Made by a program: the position numbers and the translations under genes. A DNA stretch of 64,000 nucleotides from assembly GCA_025642075.2 (NCBI GenBank), contig JAODUO010000124.1, positions 240,001 to 304,000 on the forward strand. Direction: 5' to 3'. The notes below the pieces were generated by a model. The model saw only the letters and a program-made list of their open reading frames with translations, did no database searches and was not told the DNA's origin. The stretch comes from Ridgeia piscesae (taxonomy: Eukaryota; Annelida; Polychaeta; Sabellida; Siboglinidae). Shown in pieces: positions 22,986 to 35,499 of this stretch. Position 1 is the first letter of the stretch. Every line of letters starts with the position of its first letter.

Positions 22986-23052
22986 AAAGCATTTCCGCAA
23001 TCTTGTGCATTCGAATGTGATCAAAGCTGAAATTAAACCCTCTCTTACTTAC

Positions 23053-23268
23053 GTTTTCTACTTGATTTTCTACGAAGTTGAACGCCTTTGTGTCCTTTGA
23101 CGCCGCCACACTTTATGTTGCAATCATCCCAACTTCGAAAATTGTTTTTGTTTCCTTTACAGCCGCCATATTTGAATTTCGTGCATACTTTCATGCTCGC
23201 GTCGTAGTAGAACCTCCTGAATGATGATCGGCACGGTCCTCTCACAGCAGGTAAATGACAGAATGAAG
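23053..23268 (-). CDS. Kunitz (BPTI) inhibitor exon, complete cassette
   Basis: 216 bases (72 codons), acceptor GTTCTTTCAG, donor AAAC|GTAAGTAAG, phase 1-1. It encodes [40 protein letters not shown] and NNFRSWDDCNIKCGGVKGHK with the tail KSSRKR. Six cysteines, P1 Arg. It is nearest to the exon cut off at position 1 and to 9583; the upstream intron at 23340-23570 is nearly identical to that at 180-400. Confidence 0.88.
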
Positions 23269-24205
23269 CTGAAAGAACGCGAATAAAACAAACTGAAAAC
23301 AGGCACAACTAGGTGTGTTCGAAGCCTACGTGTTTGCCTAAGCACGACGGAGCTACAGTAAAATGTAATTCAACATAAGGATTAATGGATATGTTTTTCG
23401 CATGATTCTTATTCCATGCTTAGCTTAGCAATTTCCAAAGGTATGCCACTGACACATTTTATGTCAATACTAGCGGAGTTTCCCAGCGGACCTTTGTAAA
23501 TTGTGATTCCTTGGGGTTGCACCCAACTGCCCTTGATAAGAGTTGTGTCCACCTGGTTTGTGCCAATTATACATATGAATTACATTTTGAGAGCGGTTCC
23601 ACAAGCTTGTACAACAATATGTGACCAAACCTCAAATCAAATTATTTGAACAACAACCTAACAAAATTATCCTTCGTAAAATTATGTACACTGGAAATAG
23701 ACCAAACCTCAAATACACAACATATAAATCCAGCCGCAAATGTAACCCAAATGATCCAGGCTATTCGCGTTGGGGTTGATGTTATGAATACTGGCCTTGT
23801 TGTTCAAACAAACTTGGCATCTTTACTGAAAAGTTACATTATTTCAGCCTGCTTTAGAAATAGCCTACCACGTTAGCGTTTTGTTGCTGAAATATAATTA
23901 CACATGTTCCGTACCGAGCCGTTTGATCTGGTCAAACATCAAGATTTAATATAATTTGTGATGTGGAATGCTTATTTGATTTATATTTCGACAGTCTGCA
24001 TACATATTTTAAAGCTTCAAATTTAAGTCCTTTTACTTTTCTTACAGTACCTGAGTTACGTTTTTGGACAGAGTGCGATGGTGCAGGCACTGCCGCCATG
24101 GATATTTCAACCGGAAGGGCATCTTTCCCTAACGGTTCAACCGGCGAGAGTAACACCCCCAACAGGAATATATGTAGCATCGTCTATCTGAAAGCACATC
24201 AGGAC

Positions 24206-24208
<3 letters not shown>

Positions 24209-24258
<50 letters not shown>

Positions 24259-24312
24259 ATGCGTGCGTGCGTGCGTGCGTGCGTGCGTGTGTGTGTGTGT
24301 GCGTGCGTGCAT
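24209..24312. repeat. (GT)n / (GTGC)n microsatellite
   Basis: GT repeat of about 45 bp followed by GTGC and GT runs. Frames of Val-Cys or Thr-His across it are artefacts. Confidence 0.95.
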
Positions 24313-26076
24313 ATATGGGGAACAATCTCGAATCCAGACTTAATCACATATAAGTAAGCCTGTGTGCATCTGGGTGACATCGTTGACGTTGTAACAATTC
24401 GGGGAAATTGCTTCAAATTCATTATAATCCTCATGAATTGTCTCAACTGCATTATCACATTTTAAAGCGCTTCTCTTGATCAAAGACATCACTGGCATTA
24501 CAATCATATACGATACATCATGAGTATTGAATTATTTCCAATGTTGTGAGGTTTTGTCAATGACCGGCCAAAAGTAATACCACAATCACTCTAAACTGAA
24601 TGCTAAATATTTCTTTAACTACATTAGGCCTATTTATTTAGGGCAGGCAAAATCTTTAGTTTTGGGATATAAAAGGTTTGGCTACACCCTTTTTACGACG
24701 CTACCACTGTATACTGGAATGCGCAATATTCGAGTGTCTAGGACCGAGATAAAAAATAATGTTAAACTCCGTTCTCACAATCATGCTCAGGGTGGTTATA
24801 AAACGTCTTTAGAACATACTCAATTCTCAACTGAATACGTCGCCAAAGTCCAAAGACGTCAAAGAAGGAGCTCGTTTGACGAAGCGACGCTGTTTTTTCG
24901 TAAACACAACGAGCGGAAATGAAACTCTCGTCGATGACGATGAAGGTAAGCGTCCGCATTTTAAACAATTGCAGTGTCGTTTGCTAGTTGTAGAAACAGT
25001 ATAATATGTCGGAGGATCGACAGTGTGGATGCAGTCGGCAAGACCACTTGTTTTTGCGCGTAATCATTAGTTTCACAGAAACCTTTGGTAGGTGGCGCTA
25101 CTTTAGGATTCGCTGGCAATGGTTGTTTTGGATTATGTTAAGTGTAGTTATTCCAAGATTGTCATCAGATGTTTACATCCATACGTACGTGGACAGGGTA
25201 GAATAAAATGCATACAGGGGCACCACATACTGGAGTTTCCTGTTATTAAAATGGTGTAGAGTCAATGACCCGCCAGTCGAACACGCTCGCGAGTCGAACA
25301 GTGATCTTTGCCAGAAATCGCTAATAATTACCAACATATTAACATAGCATGCGCAGAACAGATACGTTTGCAATCTACACAAACACACTGATTGACATAG
25401 ATGTAAAATGAGCTTGCTTATGAACAGATATTTGGAAAATAACATACATTACGCGAAATACTCATTGGCCCCCGTTGCGAAATGATCCCTGTGCTGTGCC
25501 CGTGGCGGCACGGAAATTTGGGCATACCGAAATTTGTTCTCGTTTGTAAGTATTTAGACAAAATATACCCTTTTAACCATTCGTTTGCGTTAGTGGAATA
25601 ACATATGCGTTACCGATTTTGAATATCGGTATACTTAGCAAATATTTCTTCATATAGGCCTACTTAAAAAATCGATGTTTAGATTGTCGTGTTCGACTCG
25701 CGGACTACCCAGCCCCAAGACCCAGTACACGCGCAAATTGCCAAAAACGAGTGTATTTCGCATACATTTTGATCGATAAAAGACAATAATTTCAAGTTTT
25801 CGATCCCATCTCAAGATTGTATGTATAGAAAAATGTGTAGCAAATGGATGATATAAAATATGGTGACTGTAAATGTGTAGCTGTTTTTGTGAGTTTGTCG
25901 AGGAGCTGGCCAAACGCTTTTGCAAATGTGCTAAATTCTAACATCTAAGACTAAGACTAAGGCCCTTAGTCATAATATACTTGGTCTAAACAAAATCTCT
26001 TGTGATTATCTGTCCAAGGTTTTACTAAACTATGCTCAAAGCATCGGTGAAATTATTGTTATAATAATGTCACAAC

Positions 26077-26179
26077 ACATTTAATGTAATCAGTCGTTTT
26101 TAATAACGACTTTTGCCATTGGCATTGGCATTTTGACACCATTGACATTGTAATCACCTACGCTACGCCTAGCTATAGG

Positions 26180-26253
<74 letters not shown>

Positions 26254-26415
26254 CAAAATATGTAGTTAATGTGAGATCCAACGATATTTTCATAGGGACG
26301 CAGAAACAGAGCCAAGCCCGTAGGGCAAAACCAGTAGCCTAGGGCTAGGCCGTAGCCATAGATGATAACAGGAGTCAAAATGCCAATGTCGTTATTAAAA
26401 ACGACATTAAATGTG

Positions 26416-26420
<5 letters not shown>
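26077..26420. repeat. Palindromic element with internal (TA)n
   Basis: The left arm (CACATTTAATGT, then CGTTTTTAATAACGAC, GGCATTTTGAC) and the right arm at about 26360-26418 (GTCAAAATGCC, GTCGTTATTAAAAACGAC, ACATTAAATGTG) are reverse complements over about 80 bp with small gaps. Both are near the GGCCTTATA / GGCTAGGCC words. The centre is a TA tract (26183-26252). This looks like a MITE or fold-back element. A second and third TA tract follow at 26418-26455 and 26508-26558, each followed by AACAAAATATGTAGTTAAT or related sequence. Confidence 0.7.
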
Positions 26421-26457
<37 letters not shown>

Positions 26458-26505
26458 CAAAATATGTAGTTAATATGATCAAGTAGATATACCGAGCATA
26501 AACCG

Positions 26506-26560
<55 letters not shown>

Positions 26561-27126
26561 GGCAGTCACCAAATGATGTTTACCATAACATACAACTAAG
26601 TTATTTATTTCAAATTGAAACAAGAAAATGTTGGTTTGAGAACCAGTCACTGAAGCTGTCACAGCCTCAGTTACAGTGTCACTGTGTTGTACATGAACAA
26701 TTTTAAATATGTTTTTGGATGTCTTCCATAAACTAATCATTTTCTAACTGTTTACACATAAAACATGTTTTGTATAAATTATAAGTAATTTGTAAGTAAA
26801 AAGTATATGTGTATAAATTATAAATATGATTGGAATATTTACAACATGTGTCTTTTCATAGAATATCACGAGATTACCATTTATTGTTCAATACAAAAAC
26901 ATAATTGTGACAAGGTAGGACACTAGAGCTATGTGTATACATAACAAGTTGTCATAACTAATTTTCACTGTGCATTTGATGTATGAAAGTTAAACAGAAA
27001 CATGATGCAAATAACAATAGGCATAAATCACATAAGTCCATATGACAGGTACAATTTGCAGCTGTCATACGCAACATTGAATCAATATAGACCTAACCTG
27101 AAACATTTGTTTTCAATTTCTTTTAG

Positions 27127-27210
27127 AGCAACGCTGTAACAGCAACAACAACACATTGGAAAAAGAAGCTGCTCTTGGAAGACAGCTGCTTAAAATCAAC
27201 TCTAGTATTA
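27127..27210 (+). CDS. Candidate internal exon of a coiled-coil protein gene
   Basis: Acceptor TTTCTTTTAG and donor ATTA|GTAAGTG flank 84 bases in phase 1-1, encoding QRCNSNNNTLEKEAALGRQL then LKINSSI. It splices in frame to the exon at 27919-28097. Sequence is charged and helix-prone. No upstream exon or DNA-binding domain was identified, so the gene identity is open; it may be the 3' part of a Myb/SANT- or THAP-type (possibly transposon-derived) protein. Confidence 0.5.
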
Positions 27211-27918
27211 GTAAGTGTTTGCCTGTTTCACCATATTTATGACAATTCTTACAGTACACAAAATATATCAGTGCGAACAATTGTGGAGCATTATTGGAGA
27301 AAACTTTGTGTATATACATCATTATAATAATAATTACTGTAAGGGTAGCTATAATTAGTAAACCAGCATTTAGTCCTTTTTTTTAATTAGTAACATTACT
27401 TATTTAAGAAAATGTAGGAAAAGTACTGAAGTTAGATAATTTATGTTTAATCACTTATTTACAATATTGGTTTATTTATGCGACTTGAAACAATGATGTG
27501 AGCATGAAGTAGCACGTGATGCAGATTCAACTGTCATAAATTTTGAAATGTTTGCAGAAAAGGCTAGGCATAGCACAATCATAATGATGTTTTTATTGTG
27601 TTTCAATGTCCGGTTTCCTCACCAGTACATAAATGTATACACAATACGTCAGGTTACTTAATACAGTTACACGCAACCCAATTGTGCAACATATTTTTTT
27701 AAAACGTCGCATATGCGTTAAAATTTAAAACTCATCAACAAGTATTTGTTATGTGAGTTATTATATTAGTAGGTGCATTATGAAAAGGCATTAAAGTGTA
27801 TTTACTAAATTTGGTGCACAATACCCACTTTTACATGGTAGGCTACATATAAATGTTTCAATTGCAATCACCTTATATGTTATACACTAACATTTTCCTT
27901 AATTTGAATGTTTTACAG

Positions 27919-28097
27919 AGATAGTGAAAACAAACATCAAAAGACGAATGCAGGATGAAGAAACATTCCGCAATACACAGGAACACATGAACAAAATATT
28001 ACTGGAGCAGGATAAACTGAAGATGGAAACTGAAATGCTAAATAATCAAAATGAAATGTTAAAGAATCAAAATAAAATGTTAAGGAAACAAATGTGA
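27919..28097 (+). CDS. Terminal coiled-coil exon
   Basis: After acceptor AATGTTTTACAG, AG plus ATA GTG AAA continues the split Lys codon of the previous exon. It encodes IVKTNIKRRMQDEETFRNTQ, EHMNKILLEQDKLKMETEML, then the repeat NNQNEMLKNQNKMLRKQM and TGA. Leu/Met/Ile at heptad-like spacing predicts a coiled coil, perhaps for dimerisation. The seven-residue repeat NNQNEML/KNQNKML is internal. Conserved phase and splice sites are the main evidence that it is real. Confidence 0.55.
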
Positions 28098-30980
28098 AAC
28101 CTAATTGTTGAATTTGATGTGGCGACATTGAAGAGAGTGCAGGTCAGTTTAAACCTAACTCTGTAACTTGGTGTTAACTTAGAATAAATGATGACAAATT
28201 AAGTTCTTAGTTTTGATCTGCAATGCTTAAAGGCTAGAATACTGGTTGATTTTGAACAAAAGGTATTTTTGAATGATAATGGTCCAATGAGTTATGAGTA
28301 TATCAGCAAGTTTAGATAGTTTATCGGGTCTGAAATGAACCTAGATCTCTGAATAAATGTCATAGAGAGATGGGTCGAATGTTATTATACTTGTGTGACA
28401 TATATAAAACAGGTAATGATTTGTAAAGGCAGCCAACGAGACCCATTTGCATTAAACAATGTTATAGTTACATCTGCCCATCAGCAATGAAAATATGTTC
28501 TTAAGATGTTGTCATACGTGCCAATATGTTTAGTATATACAAAAAATATATTACTAAATAAAACAAATAAGGAAAAGAAGAAAACAGTAATCTTACCTTT
28601 AGCAAATGTAACTGCATTTTAGAAATGTATAGTGACATGAAGTACATTTATTTAAATTAAATAATATTTATATTTAGTGTTTGTATGACATGTATAACAT
28701 GTGATGATAATGTTACATGTTCCTCTAAATCTGCTGAAATGGAAGAGTGCAGATGTGTTGCAACATGTCACTTTTGATATGTAATTTGAGGGTAGTACTA
28801 TTCAATATATAGAGTAAAGATGATATCTCAGAGCGAAACCTCAAATGGGGCAGATTAAAAAGAAATATGCAACAAGGTGACCTCTCGCCACAGCTCCATA
28901 ATTTTGTACTGTAACAGAAATGAAAGGTACATCATCGAGTGGTGGCAGATCAGCGTCATCAGTGACAATATTAACTATATCACCCAGATATATCACAATG
29001 ATGTAACACAGCACATACCACACCATTTATGACAACATTATGTGGGTTTGTTCTAAATTTATTACGTAAAACAATGAAAGAATCTCTTCAAATTTCCAAA
29101 TGTTTGTTCCGTTAGAACACGACTACGGATGAATTACTGAACCTTTCTTTAGCAGGTGATGTAGGATGCAGTACAGACGTCATGACAATCCGTCATGGAT
29201 ATCCAAAATTTACCGGCAGGAATCCATTGTGTTGTCCTGGAAACATGATATAACAATTTACCTTAACAAACTATTACTTTACCTTTATTTTGATATGTTG
29301 AATATCATGAAATAGTCCATGTTTATTATGTTTGATTGACACATTTTAATAATGAATATTTATAGTTTTAAATGTAGCTTAAATACTGCTTAATATACAT
29401 GTTGCTAATGGCCGTAAATTAAATATGAACTACCGAATAACCATAATTGAATAACATTACACAAATACGTTTTATATCAAGTAAACCCATGTCATTTGTA
29501 ATTTATCAAATGGGTTAGTCTGTATGTGGCATCACAGTACATATGCATGCAGACAGAGTTAAATTGTTTACATACATGCTCTACTTGTGGACATGGTATT
29601 TGATATTGTGCACTATTAGTGTATTTTATGTAGCATGTACGTTAGTGATTGGTCATAGTTGCTGCATTTTGATCACATTATGTTGCAATAACTTGTTTAT
29701 GAAATGTTATTAAATGTCCTTTACCTGTACATTCAGGGAATGGTAGCCCTTTCTGTTGATACAATCAGCCTCGTTGTGCTGTCATAGCAGACAGGTGTTA
29801 TGCCATTGGTGCAGCTAAATATATTCGGGAATCCTACAATTACATAACATTGTCATTGATTTAAAAAGTTGCAAGAGGCCTTATTTAGATCAAATGTCTT
29901 GCTTGGCTGTAAGTGGTAACCTAACAAGTGTGCATTGGCGTATTTCTGCCAAATGTACTCTTGACTTTATGATAAATATAAAAGTAAATATTATATGCCC
30001 TCTCTTAATTATAAAAAGTAATCTTGGGTATCAATCAAGCAATCTTTAGGTCGCCAATCATAAGTTATACTGAGCTAAAATACTTGCTTTGTTATGTTAA
30101 TGGGAATCTAATCATTTGGGCGTGCACTTTAGATTTTGTACAGTGAATTTTATAAAGCATCATCACCGTATTTAATTATGATAGTTCATAGTGTGTAACA
30201 TAAACTGTATGATAACAATAATCATACCAAGGATTCTATAGCTTCACAAATATATGCAACTCCTCGCAATAGGGCCTGTAAGTAGGTCACGATACATGCC
30301 GAGACTCCGCGCGACTGGAGCTGGTTGGGACTGCACACAAGAATAATATTCTAACAGTTGTAGCTTCCGACTGATGAATACATAGAAAATCAGGTCTTAC
30401 ATATCTTGTGTTATACCTTTCTTATCTTAAATGTCCGATTTAATATTGAGTTTACCACACTATCATAGACATAATAGCGATTTACGTAGTGCAGATAATA
30501 AACACGATTTTGGCCTATGTGTCTTTTACGGGATTTGCATTTTACATTGCTGTACGTTGTGGTTGCGATAAGCACTTATATCTGATAAGTTGTCTAAATG
30601 CACATAATCATAACATGTATATATTTGCCCCAAACAGATTGTACTGCGCGAAAATGGCACTCTTTATTATTAGTCAAGATCGCCAAACACAAGTACTTGG
30701 CAACTTGCCGTCAATGCCATGGCAACCACCATAATGATCGATTAAAATTCATGATTTCCGTGATCATTGTCACCGGCAAAGTGTTCCATTGCTTCTGTTT
30801 GTAATAATCCTTCGGACAATATAAATGAAACACGCTATTTGGGAACAGTTCGATTATTACAAATAAAAACAAAACAAAGTCATATATGTTAACATGGAGA
30901 ATATGGTTGTCCTGCTCCCAACTGCTCCCAGCCTCGTTTTCGCGCGGCGTGATGCGCTATAACCTGTGACACCACAACCA
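28098..30980. other. AT-rich sequence, no recognised gene
   Basis: No frame with domain motifs. The first few hundred bases could be the 3' UTR of the coiled-coil gene; AATAAA occurs at 28174 and 28568-type positions (ACTAAATAAAAC) but none can be assigned. Confidence 0.4.
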
Positions 30981-30983
30981 CTA

Positions 30984-33900
30984 TAGTCGGGGCGGACGGG
31001 TCCAAATTTTGGAGGTAGTGGACACCTCGTGCTATTTTTGGTTGTCCTGTATTTTATTAAACATCAAACCCTCCCGAATAATATTCCAGAGGGCAACCCT
31101 CTCCAATCAGTGTACCTCACTTCGAAATTTGCGCTTATATCCAGGCCCTTAATTGCCCCGTTGCATATTTTTCTCTTTCCACATTTTCACAGTAACTGTA
31201 TAGCAACAAACTTAAGTGTAGTATCAAATATTCAGGAATGACGAAAACTAATATATGTGGCAACGTCTTGTTGATACGTTTATTTGTCAAGATGCCAGAT
31301 ACAAAACATTGAACAAAATAACGATAAATCAGTTCGATGTCCAGTTGACATCACACAAAAGGAGTCAAATAGTTACCTTAATATGTAATCAATATATTTA
31401 TGTAATATATCAAAATAATGTACATTAGTTTCCTTACTGAATAAAGCAATAATAAATTAGTGCTGCGTTATACGCAATCACGAGCCAAACATATACCCCA
31501 CCCCCAAAGTGTTACGCAATCGCGAAGTGACGCAAATCAGAGTGGATTTATTGATTGTATAATTATCGCGTTCCTTAGGGTAATATACACTATTAAACTG
31601 ATGCATTATACTGATGCATAACCTACTGCTGGTTATTAATGCGATGTTTGTTAAGACAACATAAAATTATGATGACATGAATTATAAAAAAAAACATATT
31701 AAGGTGTTATTCAATATCATCTTAAACACTGTTCTTGTCACAGCCATTGTTTTCAACAAGAGGCCGAACAGGTATTACTCGCCCACATTTGGTATCGTTC
31801 CCTTTGCACTTGCAAGCAGCACAACGCGGCAGTTGGAATTTAGTGCCTGAACAATTCCAAGGGCGTTTGCTGGCGACACGCAACTTGTATACCATTGTGT
31901 AAGTTCTAGTAACGGCGGCACCGCCAGAGATACTGGTTCCAAATGTGTCGAACCCATCTTCAAGTGAGTCTCTGTCAGCACAGCTGTCAACCATCATGCC
32001 ATACAGCCATGACGCATCGATCCATTTGACTCAAACAAAGCTTGCGGTACCTTAGAACATTCATATTCTCCGATGGTTTCCTCAAGATTGACGTCTTTCC
32101 CAACAGCTTTCTGATGAAGAAGGCGTATTAGCATGACAACTTCATTGATCAGCAGCTACGTCTGCTTTTGCGGTACAGTAAGATGTTTTTGAGGATGCAG
32201 TTCTTCAACTACGCTGTGGCGTACCTTTTGGACTTTGAGTTGTTATTCAAATATTTCTGGAGCTCAGTTTTGCAAATATATTCAGCATTTTCCAGAGCTT
32301 TCGTGATGGTTACAGTGGCTCCCTGTTTCGTGGCAATATTTAGCATGTTGCTGGAGTCTACCGTGACGGGATTGATCATGTGCTGTTGTTATGCACGCCT
32401 GATTGATCATTTCCTGGTTTCCACCTTCGTTGTATTGTTAGACACTCCCCGCCTGCGGATGGTTCATCACTTCTTTGAAATGGACTGATACCTCAGATTA
32501 CACAGGCTTTGTGTAAAGCTACTTGGTTCGTGCTTTAGCATCCAGGGGTATTTATGTAAGCCCACTCGCACTTTCCTTCACATCTATGTTGTATGTCTGC
32601 CCGTGACCAATATCAGAAGTGAAACCTTTGAATGATGCAGCTTTTTTCGCACACCATGTTGACCTTTCGTGAAGTACTGATATACATATGGTGTTGGGTC
32701 CTTCAGGTGATTCATTTTCTTTAGGCACAGCAACAACAAATGGGAGCATGCTATTAAACTAAACAATTTTTCCCCAAATGCCTGCACGTTGAGATGCCAT
32801 GAACCTGATAAGAATGTCAATCATCTTGCTGTAAGTTCTATAGAAGACCTGGGTAGGTGACTTTTTTGCATTCTTCATCGTAGATGACCATGTGATCATG
32901 TAGTTTGAAAAAGGAGTCAAAAGGAAGCGAGTTTCATCATTATTTCTTTCCATATGCCATTGTTCAAATGCATCCGTGTGAAGCTTAGCTATTGCTTCTC
33001 ATAGTAATTTGGGTTCGCGCATACTTTGGTTGTAATCCCCTACTGAAGCAAAACCTTTGTTAGCCGTTCCTCGCTTGCACAAACCAGTTTCTATAAGGAT
33101 GTCTTCAGCATCACTGGTCCACATAATTTTTTCCAACTGCGCACATAACGTTTCCAGCGCGATGAAACTATACACATGACAAGATTCCAATGTCATTATC
33201 AGGGGAAGCTTGCTCCCGTAGCCCATTTGAAATATCATGCAAAGCCTGATCAGCCATAACTACTGTGCGTTTCACCCCAAACTTATTGGCCAGCTTTGCT
33301 GCATATTATAAGCGGATCTGTTTGACCAGAATGGTCATTAGATCATATATAAAGCATGTGGCTGACACTGTTGACGCCAGTGTTTTGAAGAAAACATTCC
33401 AACCTTGACAGTGGTTGCTTTCGAGCTCAACTTTCTTTGTGGGTGACGCAAGGCAAAATTGTCATGCCACAATCATCAACTGGAAGTATTGATCACACAT
33501 AGGTTGCACATCTACAGTCATCGTCTTTTCAAGATATCTGTCTTTACGGTTTTCGCACAAAGAAATGTAGCGTGGTTCAATTGGAGAAGGTATGGCGCTC
33601 GACAACAACAGTTTCAATACGTTATGATGACAACAGTGAGAAAATCTTCGTCCTTGCCGTCTCCATTTTTATCTTTAAAAATCAAAATAGCTTATGATGA
33701 CTCAGAATAATGTTTAAGATGTGATTGAGTAACACCTTGATGTGTTTTTATTTCGAATAATGCGTGTTATCATACTATTATATTGCCTTAACAAACATCG
33801 CATTAATAACCAGCAGTAGGTTATGCATCAGTACTCTGTCTTTACCCTAAGGAACGCGAAAATAATACAATCAATGAAATCCACTCCGATTTGCGTCACG

Positions 33901-34442
33901 TCACGATTGCGCAACATTTCGGGGGTGGGATATATGCTTGGCTCGTGATTGCGTATAATGTAGCACTATTTTACTATTGCATTGCAATATTCAGTAGATA
34001 AATAAATGTACATCATTTTGATATATTACATAAATATATTGATTACATATTAAGGTAATTATAAATATTGTTGTATGATGTCAACTGCGAAACTGAACTG
34101 ATTTTTCGATATATTGTCCAATGTTTTGTACCTGGCTTCCTAAAAAATAAACGTATCAATACGATATTGACATAAATATTAGTTCTCGTCATTCCTGAAT
34201 ATTTGATACTACACTTAAGTTTGTTGTTATACATTTACTGTGAAAATGTAGAAAGATACATATATGCAACGCGGCCATTAAGAGACCACATAGGCCTGAA
34301 TGTAAATGCAATTTTCGGAGGGTACACTGATTTGAGAGGGTTGCCCTCTGGAATATTATTAAGGAACTTTAAAGTTTACAAAACGACAGGGCAACCAAAA
34401 ATAGCACGAGGTGTACACATCGACCCCCATGCGCCCCGACTA
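30984..34442. mobile_element. 3.46-kb DNA transposon with long terminal inverted repeats
   Basis: The left end TAGTCGGGGCG (30984) and right end CGCCCCGACTA (ending 34442) are inverted. Similarity continues inward on both sides for about 0.66-0.68 kb (left arm to about 31660, right arm from about 33787), with shared landmarks CACCTCGTGCTATTTTTGGTTG, ATAATATTCCAGAGGGCAAC, TACGCAATCACGAGCCAA and AACCTACTGCTGGTTATTAA in inverse order. CTA stands on both outer flanks (30981-30983, 34443-34445), a candidate 3-bp target duplication. The interior holds decayed Academ-like coding sequence on the minus strand. Long TIRs and a 3-bp duplication agree with Academ, as far as I recall that superfamily. Confidence 0.75.
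31725..33430 (-). pseudogene. Academ-like transposon protein, decayed
   Basis: On the minus strand in order: FQMGYGSKLPLIMTLESCHV, IMWTSDAEDILIETGLCKRG, SVGDYNQSM (33238-32999); ERNNDETRFLLTPF and PTQVFYRTYSKMIDILIRFM (32953-32759); MLPFVVAVP, FTSDIGHGQTYNIDVKESAS and GLT (32749-32552); and a C-terminal Cys cluster CAACKCKGNDTKCGR (31722-31997). The order and motifs fit one large protein I know from invertebrate Academ-like elements, related to but different from the 17-kb copy. The nuclease part (DGMA, DTD, HAxTGCDT) is not visible between 32552 and 31997, so it is deleted or too decayed. Several frames are used. Confidence 0.6.
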
Positions 34443-34449
34443 CTAGAGC

Positions 34450-35205
34450 CATCTAGTTTTAAGCGTGCTACAGACGATGGCGTGGAAATGGTTTTCCACC
34501 GCTTCCCGGTTGAAAGGAGAAAGTAAATATTGGCTCTATTAAGGAAATGTGTATGTAAAAGTAACATAATCGACATTTTCCCCTGTGAAAACATTACAAA
34601 AATGGCCAAACGAAATGAAGCTCCAGTCGAATACGCTCGCGAGTCGAATACAAATAACTCAGAAGGGCGGAATATGCGTAGCTACTATTTGTTGGATTAT
34701 CAATATGCCAAAGGCAAAGGCTTCCTTGTCCACTTGCCATGTGGAGTTCACTCTCGTGTGGCAATGTGGTTAAACTTGGCTAAATCTTGTAAGTATTACC
34801 ACCACCGCGTTACCATTTCGACGACTTGCGGCAAAACTTGATAGGCTACTAATAGAGTTGAAATGTAATTTCTGCCTGAAGTCAATAATGTTTTGTTATT
34901 TAACAGGATATATTATTATTTATATGGCAGGATTAATATTCGTGTATAACTAATTATGTTCATATTGTTTTTTTCTTTTATATTTATGTAAGCATTTAGG
35001 ATGTGTGCAATATTTACATATATAATGATTTATTATTATGGTTGTGACCACAATAATTGCGTTACACATTTTTACCTTCTTGTGTATTCCCTTCAAGCAT
35101 ATGTACATACATGTTGACATGGTCTTAAATTGTTTGTTGAATGTTATTTGAATAAATAATATTGAATTGAATTGAATTAATATTTGTGTTCAATACATGT
35201 TGCAG
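34450..35205. other. Sequence with an inverted partner at 38.4 kb
   Basis: The stretch 34650-34835 (CAAATAACTCAGAAGGGCGG, AAAGGCTTCCTTGTCCACTT, GTGGAGTTCACTCTCG, ATTACCACCACC) is found inverted at 38398-38602. CAGTCGAATACGCTCGCGAG at 34623 is also present at 25268. These could be arms of a larger, partly rearranged DNA transposon containing the P-element-like exon at 35.2 kb. Confidence 0.5.
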
Positions 35206-35456
35206 AAGAAGCAGCTCACACAGCTGAGTTCATTGAAAGGATGGACCAACTGTTCAATGCCTTTAACAACCAGACGCTGACCAGTCCAGCACTGATGCCA
35301 CACACTCTGACTGAAACCAGTGGCCACACTGCGTTTTTGCTAGGAATCTTAGATTGGCTATCCAATATTAAAAGCAAAGGCAATTATGGCAGTATATTAA
35401 TTGTGTTAGATGTTGTGTCATTTGTTGTATACATTCTTCACTGTTACATGTTCCAG
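35206..35456 (+). pseudogene. P-element/THAP9-like transposase exon
   Basis: Acceptor ACATGTTGCAG precedes a frame encoding EEAAHTAEFIERMDQLFNAF, NNQTLTSPALMPHTLTETSG and HTAFLLGILDWLSNIKSKG. The run TAEFIERMDxLFNxFN followed by a DWL segment resembles a stretch I recall in THAP9/P-element transposases, before the C-terminal part. The frame then runs into a hydrophobic AT-rich tail that is probably intron. No other transposase exons were recognised, so treat it as a fragment of uncertain state. Confidence 0.4.
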
Positions 35457-35499
35457 GTAGATATAAATCTAAAAGAATTGCATATTTTGACTTTTTAAA

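Noticed and set aside
1..23268. Venom-type Kunitz peptides (conkunitzin or snake dendrotoxin-like)
   Set aside because: Exons are internal cassettes with all six cysteines and P1 Arg and no own start or signal peptide; nothing points to a toxin rather than protease inhibitors.
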